From contig NZ_FOTW01000011.1 of the NCBI RefSeq assembly GCF_900114705.1, forward strand, positions 62,001 through 126,000: a stretch of 64,000 nt of DNA. The letters are read 5' to 3'. The notes under the pieces were generated by a model that was given only the letters and a program-made list of their open reading frames with translations, ran no database searches and had not been told where the DNA came from. Source of the DNA: Rugamonas rubra. Its GTDB lineage: Bacteria; Pseudomonadota; Gammaproteobacteria; Burkholderiales; Burkholderiaceae_D. Below, one piece after another: positions 17,567 to 27,512 of this stretch; the first letter of the stretch is position 1; each line of letters starts with the position of its first letter. The translations under genes were made by a program, and so were the position numbers.

Positions 17567-17864
17567 GTTGATCTCCTGGTGACAGGTAAGTCGGGTTTCA
17601 TTGCGGCGAAGGGGGTACGGCCCGGCTGCGGCTGCGGCTGCCGCGAGCGGCGGATTGCACGGCAGCGCCCAGGCAAGGACGGGGCCCGGTGACGGGCTGA
17701 ACGGGGCGCGCCGGCCGGCGTGACCCGTTGCAACTTGCATCGGCTGGTTTCAGTATGCCAACTAGGGGGGGCGATTGATATCAGCAGGCGCTGAATATGG
17801 GCGTAGGACGCGGCGCGGCCTTGTAGGATTCGTCCTAACGGCGGCGCGCCGGTGGGAGGCGCGG
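17567..17864. other. Intergenic region upstream of the Fnr-type gene
   Basis: About 300 bp with no supported gene. It carries an AGGAG for the regulator, a GC-rich stretch (17620-17700) and a short AT-richer part with TTGATATCAG near 17776. That is only half of an FNR site, so I do not call an operator. Confidence 0.5.
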
Positions 17865-18509
17865 CTAGGTCTTGAAGGGCGACAACAGTCGGTGCGCGAC
17901 GGCATACTGCACCATCTCCGACAGCGAGTTCATGCCCATCTTTTGCATGATCCGGGTCTTGTGCGTGCTCACCGTCTTGACGCTCAGGTGCAGGCTGTTG
18001 GCGATCTCGGTGATCGACTTGCCGGCCACCAACAATGAAAACACCTCGAATTCGCGGTCTGAAAGTTGCTTGTGGAGCAAGCTTTCGTTGGGCATCATGA
18101 TGTTCAGCGCCAGCTGCTCGGCCACCTCGGTGCTGATGTAGGGCCGCCCCGAGGCGACCTTGCGGATCGCCCCGACCAGCTGGGTGCCGGCGCTCTCCTT
18201 GGTCAGGTAGCCCTGGGCGCCGGCGCGGATGGCGCGCACGGCGTACTGCTCCTCCTCGTGCATGGTGAGGATCAGGATGGCCAGCTTGGGCGCCTCGCCG
18301 CGGATCTGGCGGATCAGGTCGACGCCGCTGCGGCCGGGCATCGACAGGTCGAGCAGCAGCAGGTCGAAGCCGCCCTGGCGCACCTGGGTCAGCACCTCGA
18401 AGCCGTCGATCGCCTCGCCGACGATGTCGATGTCCGGCGCCCCGTCGAGGATGCGCTTGAGGCCTTCGCGCATGATGGTGTGGTCATCGGCTATGACGAT
18501 TCGGATCAT
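17865..18509 (-). CDS. NarL/FixJ-type response regulator
   Basis: A 214-residue two-component regulator: receiver domain about 1-120 with acidic pair Asp8/Asp9, phospho-acceptor Asp54 (LLLLDLSMPG), Thr in ILILTMHEE and Lys in GYLTKESAG; LuxR-type HTH about 147-205 (LSDREFEVFSLLVAGKSITE, then LHLSVKTVSTHKTRIMQKMG). No histidine kinase is adjacent. It lies 298 bp from the Fnr-type gene and 110 bp from the stress-protein gene, all on the same strand. The inferred role is redox or respiratory control, from company rather than from its own sequence. Confidence 0.92.
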   Translation of the reverse strand: MIRIVIADDHTIMREGLKRILDGAPDIDIVGEAIDGFEVLTQVRQGGFDLLLLDLSMPGRSGVDLIRQIRGEAPKLAILILTMHEEEQYAVRAIRAGAQGYLTKESAGTQLVGAIRKVASGRPYISTEVAEQLALNIMMPNESLLHKQLSDREFEVFSLLVAGKSITEIANSLHLSVKTVSTHKTRIMQKMGMNSLSEMVQYAVAHRLLSPFKT

Positions 18510-18619
18510 ATTGTGGCTGTCGGCAAAAAAGAGGCCCGCCTGGCGGCGGGCGTGGCTAGTGGGAAAAGCAATCCCCGGAATACTACTCTAAAACGGCGGC
18601 TTTTTTGCTTTTCCGTTAA

Positions 18620-19099
18620 TCATGTCGCATTTTCATGTCCTTGTGGTTCTTTGATCAGGCGGTGCACCAACACCGGGATCTTGGAATGCGACAAGACCTT
18701 GTTGGTGACGCTGCCCAGCAACAACTGGCCCCAGCCGCTGCGCCCGTGCGAGCCCATGAAGATCAGGTCGCAGTGCCGCTCGGCCGCCACCTCGACGATC
18801 TTCAGCGCCACGCTTTCGGCGAAGGCGGTGGCGCCGGCGCAGCGCAGGCCGCGCCGTTCGGCCGCCTCGACGATGGCCTGCAGGTGGCCCTGGCCGGCGC
18901 GCTGCATGGCGGCGCGGTATTCCTCCTCGCTGGGGTAGCTGGGCGGGATGATCTCGACATAGATCGGGTACTGGTACTCGGGCGCGACGAACAGGGCCAG
19001 CACCTCGGCGCCCATCTGCTCGGCGAAGTCGACGCCGGCGCAGGCCGTTTTATTGGAGACGGCCGAGCCGTCGGTGGTGATGAGGATTTTGCGGTACAT
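18620..19099 (-). CDS. Universal stress protein (UspA family)
   Basis: A 159-residue single-domain Usp. It starts MYRKILITTDGS and contains the ATP-binding motif G-x2-G-x9-G-S in GSHGRSGWGQLLLGS followed by VTNKVL, so it is of the nucleotide-binding type. Compared with the usual length it has a small insertion around YQYPIYVEIIPPSYPSEEEY. Usp genes beside Fnr-type regulators are common and are often induced by low oxygen. Confidence 0.9.
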   Translation of the reverse strand: MYRKILITTDGSAVSNKTACAGVDFAEQMGAEVLALFVAPEYQYPIYVEIIPPSYPSEEEYRAAMQRAGQGHLQAIVEAAERRGLRCAGATAFAESVALKIVEVAAERHCDLIFMGSHGRSGWGQLLLGSVTNKVLSHSKIPVLVHRLIKEPQGHENAT

Positions 19100-19575
19100 G
19101 GCTGGCCCCCGGCCTGGTGATGGTGGTGACGGTGGTGGTGCTTTGCGCGGCCGGCGTTGCGCCTGCGCCGTGGCTGCACCTGGCTTAATTTTAGCGCCGA
19201 TTCAGACTATTGTAAGTATGGAAAGACTTGATACTCCTCAATAAAGTCGATGATCGTGCGCAAGCCGGCACGCGGGGCGTGCTTTCCCCCGGATAAATTT
19301 GCACAGAAGCACTGGTTTTGTGTCCCGCCGCGTGCTTTGACGCGGTAAGCGATGTTAGTATCTGCAAATACAACGGTAAACTTGGCTTTTAACCCTTTGG
19401 GCGGGTGTGCCGGCCGGCTTTTCGGCCCTGGAGATTGAACAACCGGGCGGCCTCCTGCTACACTCGCGTAAGCGCGTTTTATTGCCGGGCGTCATCACTC
19501 CGGGGGCCGCACGCGGCGCCGGGTGGTAGCTAGTGTTAGGGCAGCAATTTTACAAATTATGGAGAAGCAGGGATT
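19100..19575. other. Intergenic region between divergent usp and cheZ
   Basis: About 475 bp with no convincing gene. The left third is GC-rich with GGTGATGG-type repeats just after the usp start (19116-19140); the centre (19190-19390) is AT-richer. A promoter for cheZ is visible at 19435-19464, and a GGAGAAGCAGGG Shine-Dalgarno region precedes the cheZ ATG. Confidence 0.55.
19435..19464 (+). promoter_or_regulatory. Probable cheZ-cheA promoter
   Basis: TTGAAC (19435-19440) and TACACT (19459-19464) are separated by 18 bp, giving a leader of about 105 nt to the cheZ start. Confidence 0.5.
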
Positions 19576-20412
19576 ATGACCAACGCCGCTGATGATTTCG
19601 ACGCACTATTTGATGAAGTGTCTGCGCAAAGCAAGACAGCAGCGCCCGCAGCCGCTCCCGCCGCCGCCCCCGTAGTGGACGATCTGGAAAGTCTGTTCGA
19701 CGAAGTCGCCGCCGCCCGTCCGGCCGAGGCCGCCCCCACCCCCGCTCCCGCCCCGGCCCCGGCCGCCGCCGCGCCGGCCGCCGCCGCCCCCGCCGACGAG
19801 GGCGACGGCGCCGGCGACAAGCCGATGTTCGAACGCCTGGGCGGCATCGTCCGCCTGCTGCACGACTCGCTGCGCGAGCTCGGCTACGACAAGGCGCTGA
19901 CCGAGGCCTCGTCGCAGATCGTCGACGCCCAGGACCGCCTCGAATACGTCGCCTCGCTCACCGAGCAGGCCGCCAACAAGGTGCTCAACACGCTCGACGA
20001 CGGCATGCCGGCGCAGGACCAGTTGTCGAAGAAATCCAAGGAGATGGAGAACCGCTGGAGCGAGCTGTTCGCCGGCAAGCTCAGCCTTGACGAGTTCAAG
20101 CAGCTGGCGGGCGACTCGAAGTCCTTCGCCCAGGCCGTCACCGAGGCCACCGAGGCGGAGAAGGCGCGCCTGCTCGAGATCATGATGGCGCAGGACTTCC
20201 AGGACATCACCGGCCAGCTGATCAAGAAGGTGGTGTCCATCACCAAGACGGTCGAGCACGAACTGGCCGAGCTGCTGCGCGACAACGCGCCGCCGGCCGT
20301 GCGCGAGAAGATCGCGCAAAAAGAGGTCAGCCTGATGCAGGGGCCGTCGGCCCCGGCCGTCGCGCTGAACCAGGACAATGTCGATGACCTTCTTGCCGAT
20401 CTGGGATTCTAA
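19576..20412 (+). CDS. cheZ: CheZ-family CheY-P phosphatase
   Basis: A 278-residue CheZ. The catalytic helix reads MAQDFQDITGQLIKKV, with Asp210 and Gln214 matching E. coli Asp143 and Gln147. The C-terminus NVDDLLADLGF is the CheY-binding tail. Compared with E. coli CheZ it has an N-terminal extension of about 80 residues: two similar acidic motifs (DDFDALFDEV at 6-15 and DDLESLFDEV at about 35-44) joined by Ala/Pro linkers, then the four-helix bundle. These N-terminal motifs look like the C-terminal tail and may also dock CheY. The stop shares one base with the next start, so it is coupled to the CheA gene. Confidence 0.9.
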   Translation: MTNAADDFDALFDEVSAQSKTAAPAAAPAAAPVVDDLESLFDEVAAARPAEAAPTPAPAPAPAAAAPAAAAPADEGDGAGDKPMFERLGGIVRLLHDSLRELGYDKALTEASSQIVDAQDRLEYVASLTEQAANKVLNTLDDGMPAQDQLSKKSKEMENRWSELFAGKLSLDEFKQLAGDSKSFAQAVTEATEAEKARLLEIMMAQDFQDITGQLIKKVVSITKTVEHELAELLRDNAPPAVREKIAQKEVSLMQGPSAPAVALNQDNVDDLLADLGF

Positions 20413-22331
20413 TGGATGATATGCTCAAGGATTTCGTCGTCGAGGCGATGGATCTCGCGGTCAATGTTGAGGAACACCTGCTGCGCCTCGAACGCGACCC
20501 GGAAAACAAGGAAACGCTGAACGCGGTGTTCCGCTCCTTCCACACCATCAAGGGCGGCGCCGGCTTCATGAGCCTGCCGGCCATGGTGGCCGCCTGCCAC
20601 CTGACCGAGAACCTGTTCGACGCGCTGCGCACCGGCGCCGCGCCGGTCACCCCGATCGCCATCGAGGCGGCGCTGCAGGCCTCCGGCTTCGTCGCCGACC
20701 AGCTGGCCGAACTGTCCAACGGCGCCGAGCCGGACAGCCTGGCCGCCATGCCCGCCTCGCTCGAGCAGATCCTCACCGACGCCATCGAGGGCAAGGCTTC
20801 GGCGCCGAAGGCGGCCCCGGCCCCGGCCGCCGCAGCGGCGCCGGCCCCGGCCGCCGCGCCCGCCGCCGCCCCGGCGGCGCCGCGCGCGCCGTCGGCCGAC
20901 GGGCTCGACTGGGAAGGCATGTACATGGCGGTGACGCCGGCCGGCACCTACACGCCGACGGCCGCCGCCGCGGCGGCCGCCGACAGCGCCCCGGCGCCGG
21001 CGCCGGCCGCCGCCGGCCTGTCGGCCGAGGCCTTGGCCGAGGGCGTGGCCGCCGCCACCGCCGCCGCCGCCGCCATCGCGCCGTCGGTGGCGCCGCGCCG
21101 CGCCGAGGGCGACAAACGCGAGGAGCACCGGCCCCAGGCCGCCCCCGTCAAGGAGGAGAGCATCCGCGTCGACGCCGTCAAGCTCGACGCCCTGCTCGAG
21201 GTGGCCGGCGAGTCCGTGCAGGCCGCCAACCAGGCCGCCGTGCTGCTCGAGCGCCTGCTGCAGTTCAAATTCGAGGGCCAGGCGGCGACGCTGATGGCGA
21301 CCCTGGCCGAGACGCTGGAACGCGCCTCGCGCTACTCCACCGAACTGCAGCGCGCCACCCTGGCGACGCGCATGCAGCCGGTCGGCCGCCTGTTCCAGAA
21401 GTTCCCGCGCCTGGTGCGCGAACTGGCCAAGGACCTGGGCAAGGACGTCGAGCTGACCATCGAGGGCGCCGAGACCGAGGTCGACCGCGTCGTCGTCGAC
21501 AGCCTGTACGATCCGCTGGTGCACATGCTGCGCAACGCCCTCGACCACGGCGTCGAGTCGCCCGAGGAGCGCATCGCCGCCGGCAAGTCGACCAAGTCCT
21601 ACATCTCGCTGAAGGCCTGGCAGGAAGCCAACAGCGTGATGATCGTGCTGCAGGACGACGGCAAGGGCATGGACCCGATGCGCCTGCGCAAGAAGGCGCT
21701 GGAGAAGGGCCTGATCACCGAGTCGGCCCAGTTGTCCAGCGACGAATGCTTCCAACTGGTGTTCCTGCCCGGCTTCTCGACCAAGGACGTGGCCTCCAGC
21801 GTGTCCGGCCGCGGCGTCGGCATGGACGTGGTGAAGACGGCGGTGGAGAAGAACCGCGGCGCCATCCACATCGACTCGGCGCTCGGCTTCGGCACCAAGT
21901 TCGCCATCCGCCTGCCGATCGAGTTGTCGATCGTGCCGACCATGCTGGTGTCGACCTCGGGCGCCGCGCTGGCCCTGCCGATGGCGGTGGTGCAACGCGT
22001 GGTCGAACTGCCCGAGGTGTTCCTCGAGGTGGGCGGCGCGCCGGTGCTCAAGGACCAGGGCCGGCCGCTGCCGGTGCGCTCGCTGGCCGCCTCGCTGGGC
22101 TACGAGAGCTGCCGCGAGAAGGTGGGCATTGTTGTCGCCGCGCCACAACCGTACATCCTCGCCGTCGAGGCCGTGGACGGCACCGCCGACCTGGTGATCA
22201 AGCCGATGACCGCCATCGCGGTCGAGGGCATCACCGGCACGGCGCGCTCGGCCGAGGGCGAGCTGGTGCTAGTGGTGGGCCTATCCTTCCTGATGGATGG
22301 CTGTCGGGGCAACGTACGCATGGCTGCCTAG
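20412..22331 (+). CDS. cheA: CheA-type chemotaxis histidine kinase
   Basis: A 639-residue kinase. Hpt/P1 domain with His44 (RSFHTIKGGAGFMS); an Ala/Pro-rich linker about 130-240 in place of a recognisable P2; dimerisation helices (about 255-330, VDAVKLDALLEVAGESV); HATPase_c with H box, N box HMLRNALDHGVESPEE, DDGKGMD, FSTKDVASSVSGRGVGMDVV; and a C-terminal CheW-like P5 domain. It lacks a receiver domain. It is co-transcribed with cheZ, but no cheY, cheW, cheR or receptor gene is in the window, so it belongs to a split or alternative chemosensory system. Confidence 0.9.
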   Translation: MDDMLKDFVVEAMDLAVNVEEHLLRLERDPENKETLNAVFRSFHTIKGGAGFMSLPAMVAACHLTENLFDALRTGAAPVTPIAIEAALQASGFVADQLAELSNGAEPDSLAAMPASLEQILTDAIEGKASAPKAAPAPAAAAAPAPAAAPAAAPAAPRAPSADGLDWEGMYMAVTPAGTYTPTAAAAAAADSAPAPAPAAAGLSAEALAEGVAAATAAAAAIAPSVAPRRAEGDKREEHRPQAAPVKEESIRVDAVKLDALLEVAGESVQAANQAAVLLERLLQFKFEGQAATLMATLAETLERASRYSTELQRATLATRMQPVGRLFQKFPRLVRELAKDLGKDVELTIEGAETEVDRVVVDSLYDPLVHMLRNALDHGVESPEERIAAGKSTKSYISLKAWQEANSVMIVLQDDGKGMDPMRLRKKALEKGLITESAQLSSDECFQLVFLPGFSTKDVASSVSGRGVGMDVVKTAVEKNRGAIHIDSALGFGTKFAIRLPIELSIVPTMLVSTSGAALALPMAVVQRVVELPEVFLEVGGAPVLKDQGRPLPVRSLAASLGYESCREKVGIVVAAPQPYILAVEAVDGTADLVIKPMTAIAVEGITGTARSAEGELVLVVGLSFLMDGCRGNVRMAA

Positions 22332-22614
22332 CCGACACTCTGAAAAGTAGTCCCAAATGCCTGCGTACACCGCAGGCATTTTTTTTGTTTTTTCGGTAGG
22401 CAGGACCCCGCCGCCGGCGCCCGCGCCCGCATGGATGCTGGGCCGCGCGGCGGGCTTAGTTTGGACGAATTTTTTATAGGAGTCATACCAGGTGTATCAC
22501 TACCCAAGTCCGTATCGGCTCACGAGGCCGGGGCGCGGCCTTGGTTTTGCATTGCACAAATATGGCATAATCAAAGTGGACCACTCACACAGGCTGTAGC
22601 AGCAAGCACAAATC
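22332..22614. other. Intergenic region between cheA and leuC
   Basis: About 280 bp. It contains the cheA terminator (22356-22386) and about 220 bp of leader before leuC. No leucine-rich leader peptide could be found, and the Shine-Dalgarno before leuC is weak. Confidence 0.5.
22356..22386 (+). terminator. Intrinsic terminator after cheA
   Basis: Perfect 10-bp stem AATGCCTGCG/CGCAGGCATT with loop TACAC, followed by eight T and a further T-rich run. Confidence 0.93.
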
Positions 22615-24018
22615 ATGATGAAGACGCTTTACGACAAACTCTGGGAATCCCACGTGGTGCGCGCCGAGGAAGACGGCACCACCATCCTCTATATCGACCG
22701 CCACCTGGTGCACGAAGTGACCAGCCCGCAGGCCTTCGACGGCCTGCGCGCCGCCGGCCGCGCGCCCTGGCGCGTCTCGGCCAACCTGGCCGTGGCCGAC
22801 CACAACGTGCCGACCACCGACCGCGCCGACGGCATCGCCGACCCGGTCTCGCGGCTGCAGGTCGAAACGCTCGACAGCAACGCCAAGGCCTACGGCCTGA
22901 CCTACTTCAACATGAACGACAAGCGCCAGGGCATCGTCCACGTCATCGGACCGGAGCAGGGCGCCACCCTGCCGGGCATGACGGTGGTCTGCGGCGACTC
23001 GCACACCTCGACCCACGGCGCCTTCGGCTGCCTGGCGCACGGCATCGGCACCTCGGAGGTCGAGCACGTGCTGGCCACCCAGACCCTGCTGGCGAAGAAA
23101 TCCAAGGCGATGCTGGTGCAGGTGGACGGCGCGCTGCCGGCCGGCATCACCGCGAAGGACATCGTGCTGGCCGTGATCGGCAAGATCGGCACCGCCGGCG
23201 GCAACGGCTACGCCATCGAATTCGGCGGCTCGACCATCCGCGCCCTGTCGATGGAAGGCCGCATGACGGTGTGCAACATGGCGATCGAGGCCGGCGCCCG
23301 CGCCGGCATGGTCGCCGTCGACGACACCACCATCAACTACGTCAAGGGCCGCCCCTTCTCGCCGGTCGGCCCGCACTGGGACCGCGCCGTCGACTACTGG
23401 CGCACGCTGCACTCGGACGCCGGCGCCCGCTTCGACCTGGTGGTCACCCTGAACGCCGCCGAGATCAAGCCGCAGGTCACCTGGGGCACCTCGCCCGAGA
23501 TGGTCGTCTCGGTCGACGGCCGGGTGCCCGACCCCGACCTGGAAAAGGACAGCGTCAAGCGCGACGCCATGGAAAAGGCGCTGGTCTACATGGCGCTGAC
23601 GCCGAACACGCCGATCACCGACATCCGCATCGACAAGGTCTTCATCGGCTCCTGCACCAACTCGCGCATCGAGGACTTGCGCGCCGCCGCCGAGGTGGTG
23701 CGCGGCAAGCACCGGGCGTCGAACGTCAGGCTGGCGCTGGTGGTGCCGGGCTCCGGCCTGGTCAAGGACCAGGCCGAGCGCGAGGGCCTGGACCGCATCT
23801 TCAAGGACGCCGGCTTCGAATGGCGCGAGCCGGGCTGCTCGATGTGCCTGGCGATGAACGCCGACCGGCTCGAGCCGGGCGAGCGCTGCGCCTCGACCTC
23901 GAACCGCAACTTCGAGGGCCGCCAGGGCCAGGGCGGGCGCACCCACCTGGTGTCGCCGGCGATGGCGGCGGCGGCGGGCATCGCCGGCCACTTCGTCGAC
24001 ATCCGCACGCTGCGCTGA
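22615..24018 (+). CDS. leuC: 3-isopropylmalate dehydratase large subunit
   Basis: A 467-residue aconitase-family subunit that, with LeuD, isomerises 2- to 3-isopropylmalate in leucine synthesis. The [4Fe-4S] cysteines are present: Cys347 (GSCTNSR), Cys408 and Cys411 ([10 protein letters not shown]). Other marks are [22 protein letters not shown] and [12 protein letters not shown]. Two adjacent ATGs (22615 and 22618) both fit. It is followed by a small lipoprotein gene, then leuD and leuB, the usual betaproteobacterial order. Confidence 0.97.
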   Translation: MMKTLYDKLWESHVVRAEEDGTTILYIDRHLVHEVTSPQAFDGLRAAGRAPWRVSANLAVADHNVPTTDRADGIADPVSRLQVETLDSNAKAYGLTYFNMNDKRQGIVHVIGPEQGATLPGMTVVCGDSHTSTHGAFGCLAHGIGTSEVEHVLATQTLLAKKSKAMLVQVDGALPAGITAKDIVLAVIGKIGTAGGNGYAIEFGGSTIRALSMEGRMTVCNMAIEAGARAGMVAVDDTTINYVKGRPFSPVGPHWDRAVDYWRTLHSDAGARFDLVVTLNAAEIKPQVTWGTSPEMVVSVDGRVPDPDLEKDSVKRDAMEKALVYMALTPNTPITDIRIDKVFIGSCTNSRIEDLRAAAEVVRGKHRASNVRLALVVPGSGLVKDQAEREGLDRIFKDAGFEWREPGCSMCLAMNADRLEPGERCASTSNRNFEGRQGQGGRTHLVSPAMAAAAGIAGHFVDIRTLR

Positions 24019-24115
24019 GCCGCCACACCGCATTTTTGATCGCAACAAGGCGGGGGCGCGCCCCCGCCGCGCCACCGGCGCGCCGAACCACCCGTCCCAA
24101 CGAGAGCACACCATC

Positions 24116-24238
24116 ATGAAAAAACTATTCGCCCTGTCCTTCATCGCCCTGGTCCTGAGCGGCTGCAACACCATCGCCGGGGTCGGCAAGGACGTGCAAA
24201 AAGTCGGCCAGGTGGTCGAAGGCGCCGGCAAAAAATAA
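24116..24238 (+). CDS. Entericidin-like small lipoprotein
   Basis: A 40-residue peptide too short for most gene finders: [17 protein letters not shown] is a type II signal peptide with lipobox LSGC, leaving a 24-residue lipidated peptide [20 protein letters not shown] ending GKK. This matches the entericidin A/B family. It sits between leuC and leuD with an AACGAGAG sequence upstream and is presumably co-transcribed. Entericidins form a bacteriolytic lipoprotein/antidote pair in enterics; the role of a lone copy inside a leucine operon is unknown. Confidence 0.88.
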   Translation: MKKLFALSFIALVLSGCNTIAGVGKDVQKVGQVVEGAGKK

Positions 24239-24291
24239 TCAGCGATGCCGCGGGCCCGACGGTCCGTCGTCGCACAACCCGAACGAGAATC

Positions 24292-24939
24292 ATGGATAAA
24301 TTTATCATCTACGAAGGCCTGGTGGCCCCGCTCGACCGCGCCAACGTCGACACCGACGCCATCATCCCGAAGCAGTTCCTCAAGTCGATCCACCGCACCG
24401 GCTTCGGCCCCAACCTGTTCGACGAGTGGCGCTACCTCGACCACGGCGAGCCGGGCCAGGACAACAGCCGCCGCCCGCTCAACCCGGACTTCGTGCTCAA
24501 CGAGGCGCGCTACCAGGGCGCCTCGATCCTGCTGACCCGCAAAAACTTCGGCTGCGGCTCCTCGCGCGAGCACGCCCCCTGGGCGCTCGACCAGTACGGC
24601 TTCCGCGCCGTCGTCGCGCCGTCCTTCGCCGACATCTTCTTCAACAACTGCTACAAGAGCGGCCTGCTGCCGATCGTGTTGCCAGAAGCGCAGATCGATC
24701 ATCTGTTCAACGAAGTCAAGGCCTTCCCCGGTTACCGTCTGGTGGTCGACCTTGAACAGCAGCGTATTTCCACCAGCAACGGCAGCGTCTCCTACCCCTT
24801 CGAGATCGACGCCTTCCGCAAGTATTGCCTGATGAACGGACTCGACGATATCGGCCTGACCCTGCGCCACGCCGACGCCATCCGCGGCTTCGAAGAGCGT
24901 CATCTGGCCACCCAGCCCTGGCTGGCCAACGTCATCTAA
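24292..24939 (+). CDS. leuD: 3-isopropylmalate dehydratase small subunit
   Basis: A 215-residue small (swivel-domain) subunit partner of LeuC. Family marks are [58 protein letters not shown]. Length and start (ATG after GAACGAGAATC) are normal. It lies 17 bp upstream of leuB. Confidence 0.97.
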   Translation: MDKFIIYEGLVAPLDRANVDTDAIIPKQFLKSIHRTGFGPNLFDEWRYLDHGEPGQDNSRRPLNPDFVLNEARYQGASILLTRKNFGCGSSREHAPWALDQYGFRAVVAPSFADIFFNNCYKSGLLPIVLPEAQIDHLFNEVKAFPGYRLVVDLEQQRISTSNGSVSYPFEIDAFRKYCLMNGLDDIGLTLRHADAIRGFEERHLATQPWLANVI

Positions 24940-24956
24940 TTTCTCGATCGAACAAC

Positions 24957-26027
24957 ATGAAAATTGCAATCCTCCCGGGCGACGGTATCGGCCCGGAAAT
25001 CATCGCGCAGGCCGTCAAGGTCTTGAACGTGCTGGGCGAATCCTTCGAGCTGGAGACCGCCGCCGTCGGCGGCGCCGGCTACGCCGCCCACGGCCACCCG
25101 CTGCCGGAAGGCACGCTGGCGCTGGCCAAGGCGGCCGACGCGGTGCTGTTCGGCGCCGTCGGCGACTACCAGTACGACACGCTGGAACGCGCGCTGCGCC
25201 CCGAGCAGGCCATCCTCGGCCTGCGCAAGCAGCTCGGCCTGTTCGCCAACCTGCGCCCGGCCATCCTGTATCCCGAGCTGGCCAACGCCTCGACGCTGAA
25301 ACCCGAGGTGGTCTCCGGCCTGGACATCCTGATCATCCGCGAACTGACCGGCGACATCTACTTCGGCCAGCCGCGCGGCGTGCGCGAGTGCCCGGACGGC
25401 GCCTTCAAGGGCCAGCGCGAGGGCTTCGACACCATGCGCTACGCCGAGGGCGAGATCCGCCGCATCGCCCACGTCGCCTTCCAGGCGGCGCAGAAGCGCG
25501 ACAAGCGCCTGACCAGCGTCGACAAGGCCAACGTGCTCGAGACCTTCCAGTTCTGGCGCGACATCGTCACCGACGTGCACAAGGAATACCCGGACGTGGC
25601 GCTCGAACACATGTACGTCGACAACGCCGCGATGCAGCTGGTGCGCGCGCCGAAGAAGTTCGACGTGCTGGTCACCGGCAACATGTTCGGCGACATCCTG
25701 TCCGACCAGGCCTCGATGCTGACCGGCTCGATCGGCATGCTGCCGTCCGCCTCGCTCGACGCCAACAACAAGGGCCTGTACGAGCCCTCGCACGGCTCGG
25801 CGCCGGACATCGCCGGCAAGGGCATCGCCAATCCGCTGGCGACCATCCTGTCGGCCGCGATGATGCTGCGCTACTCGCTGAACCGCGCCGAACAGGCCGA
25901 CCGCATCGAGAACGCCGTCAAGGCCGTGCTGGCGCAGGGTCTGCGCACCGGCGACATCTACGAGGCCGGCACCACCAAGGTGGGCACCGAACAGATGGGC
26001 GACGCGGTGGTCAAGGCGCTGCTGTAA
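24957..26027 (+). CDS. leuB: 3-isopropylmalate dehydrogenase
   Basis: A 356-residue NAD-dependent enzyme that oxidises and decarboxylates 3-isopropylmalate. Seen are the N-terminal [15 protein letters not shown], the substrate-binding [14 protein letters not shown], the Lys/Asp active-site segments ([29 protein letters not shown]) and the cofactor loop [15 protein letters not shown] longer frame exists upstream, but it overlaps leuD; ATG at 24957 gives the normal length. Confidence 0.97.
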   Translation: MKIAILPGDGIGPEIIAQAVKVLNVLGESFELETAAVGGAGYAAHGHPLPEGTLALAKAADAVLFGAVGDYQYDTLERALRPEQAILGLRKQLGLFANLRPAILYPELANASTLKPEVVSGLDILIIRELTGDIYFGQPRGVRECPDGAFKGQREGFDTMRYAEGEIRRIAHVAFQAAQKRDKRLTSVDKANVLETFQFWRDIVTDVHKEYPDVALEHMYVDNAAMQLVRAPKKFDVLVTGNMFGDILSDQASMLTGSIGMLPSASLDANNKGLYEPSHGSAPDIAGKGIANPLATILSAAMMLRYSLNRAEQADRIENAVKAVLAQGLRTGDIYEAGTTKVGTEQMGDAVVKALL

Positions 26028-26070
26028 AACTATATAAACGATATATATAAACGATTTTGAGGGAATTGCG

Positions 26071-27198
26071 ATGAAACTAGTAGGCTTGGTAGGTTGGCGC
26101 GGCATGGTCGGTTCGGTCCTGATGCAGCGCATGCAGGAAGAGGGCGATTTCGCCCACATCGAACCGGTGTTCTTCACCACCTCGAACCCGGGCGGCGCCG
26201 CGCCGGCGATGGCCAAGAACGAGACCGTGCTGAAGAGCGCGAGCGACATCGACGAGCTGAAGAAGTGCGAGATCATCGTCTCCTGCCAGGGCGGCGACTA
26301 CACCAGCGAGGTGTTCCCGAAACTGCGCGCGGCCGGCTGGAACGGCTACTGGATCGACGCCGCCTCGACGTTGCGCATGGAGAAGGACGCCGTCATCGCG
26401 CTCGACCCGGTCAATCTGCACGTCATCAAGGACGCGCTGGGCAAGGGTGTGAAGAACTACATCGGCGGCAACTGCACCGTCTCGTGCATGCTGATGGGCC
26501 TGGGCGGCCTGTTCCAGCACAAGCTGGTCGAATGGATGACCTCGATGACCTACCAGGCGGCCTCGGGCGGCGGCGCGCAGCACATGCGCGAGCTGCTGAC
26601 CCAGTTCGGCACCATCAACAGCTCGGTCAAGCACCTGCTCGACAACCCGGCCTCGGCGATCCTCGAGATCGACCGCCAGGTGCTGGCTACCCAGCACGGC
26701 TTGAGCGCCGAGGAGACCAAGCAGTTCGGCGCGCCGCTGGCCGGCAACCTGATCCCGTGGATCGACAAGGACCTGGGCAACGGCCAATCGAAGGAAGAGT
26801 GGAAGGGCGGCGCCGAGACCAACAAGATCCTCGGCCTGGGCGCCGACTTCGGCTCGACAGCGATTCCGGTCGACGGCCTGTGCGTGCGCATCGGCGCCAT
26901 GCGCAGCCACTCGCAGGCGCTGACCATCAAGCTGAAGAAGGACGTGCCGATCGACGAGATCCACGACATCATCGCCGCCAACAACCAATGGGTCAAAGTG
27001 GTGCCGAACACGCGCGAAGCGTCGGTGCGCGACCTGTCGCCGGCCGCCGCCACCGGCAGCCTGACCATCCCGGTCGGCCGCCTGCGCAAGATGAGCATGG
27101 GTGACGACTACCTGTCGGCCTTCACCGTCGGCGACCAGCTGCTGTGGGGCGCCGCCGAACCGCTGCGCCGCATGCTGCGCATCGTGCTCGAAGGCTAA
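26071..27198 (+). CDS. asd: Aspartate-semialdehyde dehydrogenase
   Basis: A 375-residue enzyme making aspartate semialdehyde for lysine, methionine and threonine. The Rossmann start is [18 protein letters not shown]; catalytic Cys135 lies in [15 protein letters not shown], at the same number as in E. coli; the substrate-binding [15 protein letters not shown] and the downstream His ([15 protein letters not shown]) are present. It is of the Gram-negative type. It follows leuB by 43 bp across a short AT-rich gap. Confidence 0.96.
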   Translation: MKLVGLVGWRGMVGSVLMQRMQEEGDFAHIEPVFFTTSNPGGAAPAMAKNETVLKSASDIDELKKCEIIVSCQGGDYTSEVFPKLRAAGWNGYWIDAASTLRMEKDAVIALDPVNLHVIKDALGKGVKNYIGGNCTVSCMLMGLGGLFQHKLVEWMTSMTYQAASGGGAQHMRELLTQFGTINSSVKHLLDNPASAILEIDRQVLATQHGLSAEETKQFGAPLAGNLIPWIDKDLGNGQSKEEWKGGAETNKILGLGADFGSTAIPVDGLCVRIGAMRSHSQALTIKLKKDVPIDEIHDIIAANNQWVKVVPNTREASVRDLSPAAATGSLTIPVGRLRKMSMGDDYLSAFTVGDQLLWGAAEPLRRMLRIVLEG

Positions 27199-27512
27199 GC
27201 GCCGGGCAGCTGCAATGAGGCAAGCCGGTGGCCAGCGTGCCGCCGGCGGCAAAACAGGGTCAGACCCTAGGGTCTGACCCTACAGTCCGCCCCAGCCGTT
27301 CCGGCCTCCCGGACTCGGCGAAACATCCCCCGCCCCATAGGCAAACCCCGCCTCCGCCCGACCGGATATTTGTCAAATCCCGGCCAAATTCAACAACCAG
27401 CTTACATATCCCCCGCCATAGGGGAACAAAGCGCGCGCAAAGCTTGCATGGTCTAGTGCATGATGATATGTTGGGACCTCCGGAAAGTAACATTTTTCCT
27501 CTGACAACCACT
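27199..27512. other. Intergenic region between asd and fimV
   Basis: Just over 300 bp without a gene. It contains a perfect 26-bp REP-like palindrome (27256-27281), a Pro/Arg-type GC-rich stretch, and the fimV leader, where sequence becomes AT-richer (27455-27510). No clear terminator for asd was seen. Confidence 0.5.
27256..27281. repeat. Perfect 26-bp palindrome, REP-like (copy 1)
   Basis: Two half-units AGGGTCAGACCCT and AGGGTCTGACCCT abut to form a perfect 26-bp dyad. Each half is itself a small inverted repeat (GGGTC-A-GACCC). An identical 26-bp copy is at 49210-49235, and a related 30-bp palindrome is at 33081-33110. Confidence 0.9.

Noticed and set aside
17567-17864. FNR operator near 17776 (TTGATATCAG)
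   Set aside because: Only one half fits TTGAT-N4-ATCAA.
22395-22614. Leucine attenuator/leader peptide before leuC
   Set aside because: No short ORF with leucine codons and no terminator/antiterminator pair could be found.
27256-27281. Simple terminator
   Set aside because: It is a perfect palindrome with no T-run, and the identical sequence recurs at 49210 after an already complete terminator.
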